DNA from: an uncultured Flammeovirgaceae bacterium
Lineage (GTDB): Bacteria; Bacteroidota; Bacteroidia; Cytophagales; Cyclobacteriaceae
Reading direction: 5' to 3'
Assembly (NCBI GenBank): GCA_937883755.1
Contig: CAKZYA010000011.1
Coordinates: 59,300 to 123,299 of the forward strand
Length of the DNA: 64,000 bases
Of the stretch, positions 27,469 to 35,792 are shown in pieces. How positions within the stretch are numbered: position 1 is the first letter of the stretch; each line of letters begins with the position of its first letter. A program made the translations under genes and the position numbers. Below the pieces are notes generated by a model. It did not search any database, was not told the DNA's origin, and worked only from the letters and a program-made list of their open reading frames with translations.

Positions 27469-28917
27469 CTAGGTACCATAACCTGGTGCCTGCTGAATAT
27501 TATCATTCACATCGGTTTCTTCCTGGGGTAATGGTAAGATAAACCGCTCATTTGGGAATGTAACAGTACAAGTAGGTGATGTACAATCAGTACGAACCAT
27601 ATCTTGCTGGTTACGGGTAATATCAAATACCCGATGCCCTTCGGCAAAGAGTTCTCGTCTCCTTTCTAACAGCACTGCGTCAATTAATGCCTGTCCGGTC
27701 AGACCACTGAGCTCAGTAGCTCCAGCACGAACCCGAATTTGATTCAAATCAGCTAGAGCGCCAGCATCGTTTCCTGCTTTAGCTCGTGCCTCAGCTCGGT
27801 TGAGCATTACTTCGGACAGACGAATAACCGGAACGTTATCCGTAGCAATATTTGAGCCTTCGCTGGGGAATTTGTAGACTCTTTTACCTTCTCCACTGGC
27901 GTCAGCGTAGATACCATTATCCAAATTGTCATCATCTATGAATAGAGTACCTCGAATGTCACCTTCTTCAAACAAGGCAAACAACTGTTGAGACGGCAGA
28001 TAATCACCGTAGCCAGTCTCTTTATACATACCACCAATGTGATCGGACCCTTCATTATCAGCCAAGTTGAAAACGATTTCGAATATTGCTTCAGATGAGT
28101 TACCTGCAAAAAACTGCATAGCGTAAGCATCGCGGGCTACGAGTGTGAATTTTCCACCATTGATCACTTCGGTAGCGAGCGACTCAGCTTCAGCATAGCG
28201 ACCCATATACAAATACACTCGAGAAAGTAAAGCCTGAGTAGCCTCTCTTGAAATTGTTCCGGCATTTTCGTCCCCCTTTGGCTCTAGTAAAGAAATAGCC
28301 GTTTCAAAGTCAGTAATTACCTGTTCGTACACCTGAGCAACCGTATTACGAGAAGGACGAGACTCCGGCTCAAACTCAGTTACAATGGGAATGCCCGGAT
28401 GAGAAGCATCGGAAGTAAATGAATAGGTTTGAGCAAAAAGACGAACCAAGTCAAAATGCGCTAAGGCCCGTACTGCATGCGCCTGACCAAGATAGTTGTT
28501 AAACTCACTTCGTCGGTTTTCAACTGGAGTAAACTCCGCATTGATCATCTGGTTAGCCATGTTGATAACCTCGTAAATCTCAGCCCAGAACTCGCGATGT
28601 TCGTTCTGGTTAGTAGTAGGAGCACCATTGTACTCAGCCCACTCTTTACCTCGATTAGCACTAGCATTCTGCTTAATGTCTTCGCCCATAATATCAGGGA
28701 TTAGCAGAAAATAACGCCCGTAGTAATCAGCCAGTTGCATTTGGTCATACATACCCAAGGTTGCTCCTCTAAAATCGTCGACTGTCTGCAGAAATTCGTC
28801 GTTGGCCACTTGCAAAGGTGGTTGCAAGTCTAAAAATTCTTCGCCACAAGCTGTGCCTAGCAGCAGCAATGGAATGAAAGCCAGCGTTTTATAGATATTA
28901 TATTGTATTCTTTTCAT
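27469..28917 (-). CDS. RagB/SusD family nutrient-uptake lipoprotein
   Basis: 482 residues. The lipoprotein signal ends LLLLGTAC (Cys24), followed by SusD features: the FLDLQPP start of the mature protein, helical repeats and the C-terminal VIRLSEVMLNRAEARAKAG region typical of the RagB/SusD fold. It is the surface lid that binds substrate and delivers it to the SusC-type channel. The gene follows susC by 12 bases. The substrate is unknown because no glycanase, peptidase or regulator is adjacent in the same orientation. Confidence 0.95.
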   Translation of the reverse strand: MKRIQYNIYKTLAFIPLLLLGTACGEEFLDLQPPLQVANDEFLQTVDDFRGATLGMYDQMQLADYYGRYFLLIPDIMGEDIKQNASANRGKEWAEYNGAPTTNQNEHREFWAEIYEVINMANQMINAEFTPVENRRSEFNNYLGQAHAVRALAHFDLVRLFAQTYSFTSDASHPGIPIVTEFEPESRPSRNTVAQVYEQVITDFETAISLLEPKGDENAGTISREATQALLSRVYLYMGRYAEAESLATEVINGGKFTLVARDAYAMQFFAGNSSEAIFEIVFNLADNEGSDHIGGMYKETGYGDYLPSQQLFALFEEGDIRGTLFIDDDNLDNGIYADASGEGKRVYKFPSEGSNIATDNVPVIRLSEVMLNRAEARAKAGNDAGALADLNQIRVRAGATELSGLTGQALIDAVLLERRRELFAEGHRVFDITRNQQDMVRTDCTSPTCTVTFPNERFILPLPQEETDVNDNIQQAPGYGT

Positions 28918-28929
28918 CGTTAGTTTGAT

Positions 28930-31900
28930 TTAGATTCCGATGTTTAAAACGAAACTTACGGTTTTGTTAATGGGCGTTACGGTATTGTACACTCCACTAA
29001 ATGTTTGTTCCGGATCGAAATAGAGATCGTCGTCTTTCGTCCATGTCCAGAAGTTATTCGCTAAGACTGATAGTTGGAGAGAACGAAGCTGATCGGGTAA
29101 GATACTGGAAGGAAAATTATACGCCAGACTTAGTGTTCTCAACCGCATATAATCTCCCTCGAATAGGTATCGGTCTGAGTTCCGTTGGTTAGAGCTTTGG
29201 TTACCACCCCACCGGTGTTGTGGGAAGAGTGCTTCCTGCCCAGGAGTAGTCCAACGGTTTTCAAAGGCGTAAGTGGTAGTACTGCGAGGAGTAAAACGTC
29301 CGTCACCGTGAATTACCCAGCCGACATTATCATATAGGTAATTACCAAATTGATAATTCAACTGACCAGCTAGGGTGAACCCTTTGAATTGAGCTTTTAG
29401 GTTGAATGCACCAAAGAAGTCAGGTGTAGCACTTTTACCATCGTAGAATCGCTCAGCATTATTGATCTCATTGGTAGTTTCAGTTTTAGTAGCATCGGTA
29501 TACCATAGTGGGTCACCATTTGCCGGATCAACCCCAGCCCAACCGTAGAGGAAGTACTCCTGAAAATCGCGCCCTTCTTCTCGCCGTTTAGTTCCGTCTA
29601 CAATAGCTTCGTCCAGACGAGTGATCTCATTAGTTATTTGAGTGAAGTTAGCTCCAACATTCAGCGTAAAGTCAGGAGTGGAAATAACATCACCATTTAC
29701 CTGAATTTCTATACCTCGGTTTTCCATATCACTAATATTGGAAAGTTGCTCACGGAAACCAGTGGTAAACGAAAGTGGGCGGTTCAGCAAGAGGTCAGTT
29801 GACTGACGAACAAAGTATTCTACAGTAGCATTTACCCGATTGTTAAATCCAGTAAAGTCTAGTCCAAAGTTGATGTTATTTTGTGACTCCCAAGTAAGAA
29901 ATGGATTTCCTACTGAAAGTGGAGCTGCGGCTGGATTGCCATCGTACTCCCGAGCAAAACCATACGTTTCTGCCCACAGATAATTATCATCGGTATCTAC
30001 ATTGTCATCATCAATATTAGCGTTACCCGTCTGACCATAACTGGCGCGAAGTTTAAGGAAGTCAACAAAAGTGACTCCTTGCATAAAGCTCTCTTCGCTC
30101 AGAGCGTAGCCTCCACCAACTGACCAGAATGTTCCGTAACGTACCTCAGGACCAAAGCGGGAAGAACCATCGCGCCGTAGGGAACCAGTGAGATAATACT
30201 TCTGGTCATAATCATAGCTTACTCGGCTGAAGATAGACTCGAAGGTATACTCCGAACGGCTGAAGAAAGTCTGGGCTTGAGGGTTAGCTCCAACTGAAGG
30301 ATGAATCAGTGAAGGATGGGAAAAACCTTCTGCTAAATAATCTAACTGATCGGTTTTTACTTTCTGGGTTTCGTACCCCAAAAGCACATCTACGTTATGT
30401 ACCCCACCAAAGGTGTTGCCATAATTAAGCGTTTGAGTTCCTAGCCAGTTTAGCTGATCGGCGGTAGCTTCTTGTGAAGTACCATTTACATTACGTCCGT
30501 CACCGTAGCGGGCATTAGCGAAGATAAAGTCATCCACTTGCAATAGATCAAATGACCAGGCGGAAGTGAGAGTCAGATTATCAAAAATCTTATACGAAAC
30601 ACTGAGATTATCAATAATTCGCGTTTGCTCCCGGTTTCGCTCATCGTCGGTAAGGTGACCTCGGGGGTTATTACCGCCCATAAAGAAGCTTTGATGATCA
30701 CCATAAAATCGCCCTTGTTCGTCGAATACAGGTACGGTAGGTGCCATTAAATAACCCACATAAAACGGAGCCTGCCAACGTGCCCCATCAGTAATACCAC
30801 GTTGATTGAAGTAAGAAAGGGTCAAATTATTAGTAAGGGTTAGGCGATCAGTAAGATTGGCTGATACATTAGCTCGACTAGAATAGCGATCAAATTTGTT
30901 ATTAATCACAATACCGTCTTGCAACAGCACATTTCCAGATACAAAGTAGGTAAATTTATCATTACCACCCGAGGCACTCACGTTATAATCTTGAGCAACC
31001 CCAGTTTGGGTAATCTCATCAATCCAATTGGTATTGGCTTGGTCAGGAAACTGTTGGTTATAGAAATCCAGTGCTTCCGCTTCAGTATCGAAGTTGCCAG
31101 CATTCACGTGACCTTCCGTATATAACTGTCGGTATTGTGGTTCGCTCAGTGGCTCCAATAAATTGTTGAATGCCGGAGTAGAAAAACCAACTCGAGCACG
31201 GACATCAATCTTAGCGGCACCCGATGAGCCACTTTTGGTTGTGATGAGTACAACGCCATTAGCTCCCCGAGCTCCGTAAATTGCAGTAGAAGCAGCATCT
31301 TTCAGTACTACTAAGCTCTCAATATCGTTAGGGTTGATGGCTGCCAGTGGGTTTGCGCTTCGTTCTCCGTTATCAAAGTCAGTAGTAGATATAGATCCAT
31401 TTCCTGAAGTGATTGGAATTCCATCAATTACGTATAATGGCTCGTTGGAGGCATTGATAGAGCCTATTCCCCGGATACGAACAGCTACTCCGGCTCCAGG
31501 TGCACCATCGTTGGCTACTACCTGCACTCCGGGTGAGGTGCCCTGCAAAGCTTCCTGGAAAGACGGAGTTGGAACGCTTTGAATAGACTCCGAATCTACT
31601 ACGTTGATTGATCCAGTAAGCTCCTCTTTACGCTTAGTACCATAACCAACCACGATTACTTCTGAAAGTGACTGAACGTCTGGTGTCAGACTCATATCAA
31701 TTATTGACTGATTGCCAATAGTCACCTCTTCGGTTACATAGCCTACTGAAGAGAATACCAAAGTTTCAGCATCATCAGCGACACTGAGTTGATAATTTCC
31801 CTCTACGTTAGTCACAGTTCCAACGGTAGTGCCTTTTACTAAGATGTTAATACCCGGTAGAGGTTCGCTATTTTCATCAAGAACCTTTCCTGATAAAGTT

Positions 31901-31971
31901 CTTTGTTGGGCTAAACCCCAGAGAGGGAGTAATAGCAAAGCCCAAAAAACTACAAATAGATGTCTTTTCAT
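28930..31971 (-). CDS. SusC/RagA TonB-linked outer-membrane transporter
   Basis: 1013 residues. A signal peptide (to about residue 21) precedes a carboxypeptidase-regulatory-like domain (LSGKVLDENSEPLPGINILVK to about residue 95). The TonB-box-like/plug start (VIVVGYGTKRKEELTGSI), a plug domain with DAASTAIYGARGANGVVLI, and a C-terminal 22-strand-type barrel follow. The C-terminus ends in an aromatic-poor VSFVLNIGI strand. It imports a large nutrient across the outer membrane with TonB energy, together with the SusD lipoprotein encoded next. No anti-sigma factor pair is adjacent. Confidence 0.97.
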   Translation of the reverse strand: MKRHLFVVFWALLLLPLWGLAQQRTLSGKVLDENSEPLPGINILVKGTTVGTVTNVEGNYQLSVADDAETLVFSSVGYVTEEVTIGNQSIIDMSLTPDVQSLSEVIVVGYGTKRKEELTGSINVVDSESIQSVPTPSFQEALQGTSPGVQVVANDGAPGAGVAVRIRGIGSINASNEPLYVIDGIPITSGNGSISTTDFDNGERSANPLAAINPNDIESLVVLKDAASTAIYGARGANGVVLITTKSGSSGAAKIDVRARVGFSTPAFNNLLEPLSEPQYRQLYTEGHVNAGNFDTEAEALDFYNQQFPDQANTNWIDEITQTGVAQDYNVSASGGNDKFTYFVSGNVLLQDGIVINNKFDRYSSRANVSANLTDRLTLTNNLTLSYFNQRGITDGARWQAPFYVGYLMAPTVPVFDEQGRFYGDHQSFFMGGNNPRGHLTDDERNREQTRIIDNLSVSYKIFDNLTLTSAWSFDLLQVDDFIFANARYGDGRNVNGTSQEATADQLNWLGTQTLNYGNTFGGVHNVDVLLGYETQKVKTDQLDYLAEGFSHPSLIHPSVGANPQAQTFFSRSEYTFESIFSRVSYDYDQKYYLTGSLRRDGSSRFGPEVRYGTFWSVGGGYALSEESFMQGVTFVDFLKLRASYGQTGNANIDDDNVDTDDNYLWAETYGFAREYDGNPAAAPLSVGNPFLTWESQNNINFGLDFTGFNNRVNATVEYFVRQSTDLLLNRPLSFTTGFREQLSNISDMENRGIEIQVNGDVISTPDFTLNVGANFTQITNEITRLDEAIVDGTKRREEGRDFQEYFLYGWAGVDPANGDPLWYTDATKTETTNEINNAERFYDGKSATPDFFGAFNLKAQFKGFTLAGQLNYQFGNYLYDNVGWVIHGDGRFTPRSTTTYAFENRWTTPGQEALFPQHRWGGNQSSNQRNSDRYLFEGDYMRLRTLSLAYNFPSSILPDQLRSLQLSVLANNFWTWTKDDDLYFDPEQTFSGVYNTVTPINKTVSFVLNIGI

Positions 31972-32358
31972 AATTATAAGGTTTAGGTAATAAATATTTG
32001 ATTTGTTAATGTGTAGTGGAAAATTTTTGTTTTGAATGCGACCTTTGGATGGGTTAAGAGGTTTCTGCTTTTTCGGATACTAACCTGTCCGGTAGAACTT
32101 TATTTGTAAAAAAAACGCTTTTCCCAATGATTGTATTGACAATATAAAGCTCGATATTGTTTAGGAAAAGTAAATATAAACTTAACAATTTTTTAATTAT
32201 CATTCGACTCTATAAGTCAATTTTCTTTTTAGATGGGGAATTATTGTATCACATTTAATCTGAGACCTTCGTTTCATATTTGGTCTAGGCTAGGTGATAT
32301 TCTAATTTCAATGTTATTTTACAGAGTTTTAGAGGCTCATTAATACAGAGAAAATAGT
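31972..32358. other. 387-base AT-rich region between divergent susC and the cyclase-like gene
   Basis: No gene is visible. It contains a 7-base inverted repeat (ACAATAT / ATATTGT, 32139-32160) in its middle, a possible operator for either gene. A near-consensus CATATTTG at 32274-32281 could be a -7 element for the plus-strand gene. I see no full promoter for susC. Confidence 0.55.
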
Positions 32359-33357
32359 ATGAAGAAATACTACTGGTACTACATGGCTTTTAGCTTAATC
32401 TGGCTGCTAATGGCTTGCCAGTCCAATCCACCAGAAACCACAGTAGAAGAGCAATCAGTACCAAGTTACATCCCAAACTTCAATGCTGACTCAGCCTATG
32501 CCTATATTGAAGCTCAAGTAGCCTTTGGTCCCCGAGTGCCCAACTCAGCAGCTCATCAAGAATGCCAAGATTATCTAGTAGATAAATTGAAACAGTTTGG
32601 CGCGGAAGTACAGTTACAATCTTTTGAAGCTACGGCCTACAATGGCACTATGCTCAACCTGAATAATATCATCGCTAGTTATCAGCCAGAGAAAGCCAAG
32701 CGTATTTTGCTGGCAGCTCACTGGGATACCCGCCCCTACGCTGACAAAGATTCCGTGCGTACGCAAGAACCTATTCTGGGAGCGAATGACGGAGCCAGTG
32801 GCGTTGCCGTATTGTTAGAAATGGCTCGAGTTATGAACCAGGATTCGCTACCAGACGTGGGAGTGGATATTATTCTGTTTGATGGAGAAGATTACGGTGA
32901 ACCCGAAGATTATGACGAGCTGCAACCCGAAAGTTCCCAGCAAGTGTACTGGTGCTTAGGCTCTCAGTACTGGGCAAAAAATAAGCACGAACCTCGATAC
33001 TCAGCGTACTACGGAATTTTGCTGGATATGGTCGGAGCGAAAAATGCGACATTCTATCGGGAAGGGGTGTCTCGTCAGGCTGCACCTAGTATTGTTAAAC
33101 GAATTTGGGATGCGGGTCATCAGTTAGGTCACGGACAGTACTTTATTTATAAAGACAGCCCCGATATTGTAGATGATCATGTATACGTAAACTACCAAGC
33201 TAAAATTCCGATGGTCAATATTATTGAGCACGATCCTGCCAGTGAATTCTACTTTGCCCGTTACCACCACACCCACGCCGACGATATGGATATCATCAGC
33301 CGGGAAACGCTAGAAGCAGTTGGCGAAACTGTGATGTACGTAATATATCAGGAGTAA
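32359..33357 (+). CDS. M28-family glutaminyl-peptide cyclotransferase-like lipoprotein
   Basis: 332 residues. The signal ends IWLLMAC (Cys20). The catalytic domain carries LLAAHWDTRPYAD (His121 of the zinc site), PILGANDGASGV (zinc Asp), LFDGEDYG and a C-terminal HHTHADDMD motif. This arrangement, with WCLGSQYWA, matches the Bacteroidota glutaminyl cyclases, which turn N-terminal Gln into pyroglutamate on exported proteins; the fold is shared with M28 aminopeptidases. It lies upstream of the curli locus in the same orientation but with a 175-base gap, so linkage is uncertain. Confidence 0.88.
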   Translation: MKKYYWYYMAFSLIWLLMACQSNPPETTVEEQSVPSYIPNFNADSAYAYIEAQVAFGPRVPNSAAHQECQDYLVDKLKQFGAEVQLQSFEATAYNGTMLNLNNIIASYQPEKAKRILLAAHWDTRPYADKDSVRTQEPILGANDGASGVAVLLEMARVMNQDSLPDVGVDIILFDGEDYGEPEDYDELQPESSQQVYWCLGSQYWAKNKHEPRYSAYYGILLDMVGAKNATFYREGVSRQAAPSIVKRIWDAGHQLGHGQYFIYKDSPDIVDDHVYVNYQAKIPMVNIIEHDPASEFYFARYHHTHADDMDIISRETLEAVGETVMYVIYQE

Positions 33358-33474
33358 TATCACTCCATTGATCTTCGTACTCTCTGTGAAAAGTAGGCCG
33401 GCGAATTATTGTAAATAATATAGTAGATAGTAACATTTATATAATATTTCTATTAATGATAAATGAAATAATTT

Positions 33475-33506
33475 TTTGGTTATATATCCAGGAATACATA
33501 CTTTAG
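33475..33506 (+). promoter_or_regulatory. candidate promoter of the curli operon
   Basis: TTTG at 33475-33478, 20 bases, then TACTTTAG at 33499-33506, one mismatch from TAnnTTTG. It ends 26 bases before the csgE start codon. The surroundings are very AT-rich. Confidence 0.45.
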
Positions 33507-33532
33507 CTTTACTATGTCGCTAATATGTCCCT

Positions 33533-33949
33533 ATGGTTTTTCGATTTCTATTACTATTTTTTGCTGTGCAGGAATCACCTGTCGTCTCCTGGGCACAAAC
33601 CAGCAACAATGAGCTAGTACTTGAGATCAACGGATTGGTCATTGACGAGACGGTGACCAAAATTGGTCACGACTATTATGAGCTGATTTATCAGCAGTGG
33701 GAGGCTCCTCGCACTGAAATGGTTTACACGATTTATATGCGTGAGCAGCCTCAGCCTGGTTTTGGTAGCCGAGTTAATATAGCTATTAATGAAAGTGTGG
33801 TAATTGACCGCTTTTTGTTACCTCGCTACGATGTACTAGAGGAAGAAGCCCAATACGCCGTTCAGCAACTGAAACAGTATATAGGAAACTATAATCGGTT
33901 CTTACAAAACCTTACTGAAGAGGATAAACAAGGTACCGGAATTTATTAA
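33533..33949 (+). CDS. csgE: curli export specificity factor CsgE
   Basis: 138 residues with a signal peptide ending near SWAQ (residue 22). The mature part has the CsgE signature: LEINGLVIDETVTKIGHDYY, an aromatic QQWEAPRTEM, then YTIYMREQPQPGFGSRVNI and a closing hydrophobic helix. In E. coli CsgE is a periplasmic adaptor that caps the CsgG channel and gates CsgA passage. It is the first gene of the curli operon, 20 bases before csgF. Confidence 0.92.
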   Translation: MVFRFLLLFFAVQESPVVSWAQTSNNELVLEINGLVIDETVTKIGHDYYELIYQQWEAPRTEMVYTIYMREQPQPGFGSRVNIAINESVVIDRFLLPRYDVLEEEAQYAVQQLKQYIGNYNRFLQNLTEEDKQGTGIY

Positions 33950-33969
33950 GTTAAGCTATTACACAACCT

Positions 33970-34377
33970 ATGGTACGATTACTACTATTACTCTTAGCCG
34001 GAGGCTACTCCTCCTGCTTTGCCCAAGATTTTGTTTACCAGCCCGTCAACCCCGCTTTTGGCGGTAATTACCTCAATTACAGTTGGCTGCTCAACTCGGC
34101 TCAGGTGCAAAATGGCTTTACCGAAGAAGAGGGGCTACTGGACTCACCAGATCAGGACCCAATACAGGATTTTAGCGAGGGTTTGCAACGACAGCTCTTA
34201 AGTAGGCTCTCAAGTGAGCTAATTAATAGCCAATTTGGTGAAGGAGGGTTAGACGAGGGCGAATACCAGATTGGAGCTTATCAAATAGAAGTAATTCCGG
34301 GAGTAGACGGAGTCGATATTCTTATTTTGGATACTTCTACCGGCGGACAAACTACGGTAAATATACCTTATTTCTAA
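33970..34377 (+). CDS. csgF: curli nucleation/assembly factor CsgF
   Basis: 135 residues. The signal peptide ends at about residue 18 and the mature protein begins QDFVYQPVNPAFGGNYLNY, the conserved N-terminal peptide that plugs the CsgG pore in E. coli (there FQFRNPNFGGNPNNG). The LLNSAQVQN motif follows, and the C-terminal TGGQTTVNIPYF matches the CsgF end. It coordinates secretion with nucleation at the cell surface. It lies 6 bases upstream of csgG. Confidence 0.94.
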   Translation: MVRLLLLLLAGGYSSCFAQDFVYQPVNPAFGGNYLNYSWLLNSAQVQNGFTEEEGLLDSPDQDPIQDFSEGLQRQLLSRLSSELINSQFGEGGLDEGEYQIGAYQIEVIPGVDGVDILILDTSTGGQTTVNIPYF

Positions 34378-34383
34378 ATTGCC

Positions 34384-35751
34384 ATGAAGGTAAAACTGTG
34401 GTTTCACCTCTTGTTTCTACTCAGCACTGTTGTTAGCGGATGCGCCCCTTTTCTAAATCAGACTTTACAACCTGGCGAAGTTCGACTAGGGGCTGAGTCA
34501 AGCTTTCATCAGGAATTGAAAAATCTGCCTGACCCCGAAGAAAAGGTTGTAGCAGCAGTGTACAAATTTCGCGATCAGACGGGGCAGTATAAACCTACCG
34601 AAGTAGGGGCTAGTTGGTCAACTGCCATAACACAAGGGGCTACATCTATTCTGCAGCGGGCTTTGGAAGAATCGGGTTGGTTTATTACTGTAGAACGGGA
34701 AGGATTAGCGAACCTTTTAAACGAACGTAAAATTATCCGCTCTTCCCGCCAGGCATTTGAACAACAACAGGGCAGTGACGAACCCACACTGCCTCCATTA
34801 TTATTCGCTGGAGTATTGCTGGAAGGGGGAATCATTTCTTACGATGCTAACGTGCTGACGGGTGGAGCCGGGGCGCGTTACTTTGGGGCAGGCGGAAATG
34901 CCCAGTACCGACAAGACCGGGTTACAGTATACCTGCGGGCAACCTCTACCCGAAATGGGCGCATCCTGAAAACAGTCTATACATCCCGAACAATTCTTTC
35001 TCAAAAAGTGGATGTGGGATTGTTTCGTTTTGTGAGTTTTCAGCGTTTGCTGGAGGCAGAAACCGGGTTTACTCACAATGAACCAGCGGAACTGGCGGTG
35101 CGCGAAGCCATTGAGAAAGCCGTACACAGTCTGGTGATAGAGGGAGTGATGGATGAGCTCTGGAAGCTGAAAAACCCTGACGAAGAGCGCACTCCTTTAT
35201 TAGAAAATTATCAGAAGGAAGTTCAGACTAATACTCAGACGAACTACCTTGGTGGGCGGATTAATCAGTTTCGGCGGGATCGCTTTCGGGTCAACGTAAG
35301 TGGGGGTACATTCCGCTACGCGGGCGACTATTCTAACCCTATGTTTCGCCCTTCGGCTGAGATTCAGGCCGCTAGTCAGGTAACGCCTTGGTTATCGGTA
35401 GGAGCCGCACTCGGGCAGGGCATACTAGCTGGGGAAGGCACGTTTGAAGGCACTTTTAACCACGCATCGGTAGCTAGTGAATGGCGGTGGTTTCCGTACA
35501 GTCGGTTTACTCCTACTTTGCTACTACGGGGCGGAGTTATTTCTGAACAAGGGCACACCTTACTAAAAGGCTACCCCCAGATGACGATGGGAATTGGCGG
35601 AGAGTTTCTGATTAACAACCGCCTGAGCATAACTGGAAACCTGATGCACATTTACACCTTTAGCGACCAGCTAGATGGAGTAACGCAGGGCAAATACAAT
35701 GATTTCTTCTGGTCGGCCAACATTGGTCTCAACCTATATTTTGGCAAATAA
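34384..35751 (+). CDS. csgG: CsgG curli secretion channel with C-terminal barrel-like extension
   Basis: 455 residues against about 277 in E. coli. The signal ends TVVSGC (Cys20), the lipid anchor of CsgG. The CsgG domain covers about residues 20-275, with AVYKFRDQTGQYKP, FITVEREGLANLLNERKIIR, the channel-forming VTVYLRATSTRNGRIL and the ELAVREAIEKAVHSLVIEG helix. After a linker, residues 285-455 form regularly alternating amphipathic strands ending in NIGLNLYFGK, a typical outer-membrane-barrel C-terminus. This extra domain is not in the E. coli protein; its role is unknown, perhaps anchoring the exported fibre. Confidence 0.92.
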   Translation: MKVKLWFHLLFLLSTVVSGCAPFLNQTLQPGEVRLGAESSFHQELKNLPDPEEKVVAAVYKFRDQTGQYKPTEVGASWSTAITQGATSILQRALEESGWFITVEREGLANLLNERKIIRSSRQAFEQQQGSDEPTLPPLLFAGVLLEGGIISYDANVLTGGAGARYFGAGGNAQYRQDRVTVYLRATSTRNGRILKTVYTSRTILSQKVDVGLFRFVSFQRLLEAETGFTHNEPAELAVREAIEKAVHSLVIEGVMDELWKLKNPDEERTPLLENYQKEVQTNTQTNYLGGRINQFRRDRFRVNVSGGTFRYAGDYSNPMFRPSAEIQAASQVTPWLSVGAALGQGILAGEGTFEGTFNHASVASEWRWFPYSRFTPTLLLRGGVISEQGHTLLKGYPQMTMGIGGEFLINNRLSITGNLMHIYTFSDQLDGVTQGKYNDFFWSANIGLNLYFGK

Positions 35752-35792
35752 TAAATTGCAAATCTGATTTTTAACCATAAACAACCATAATT

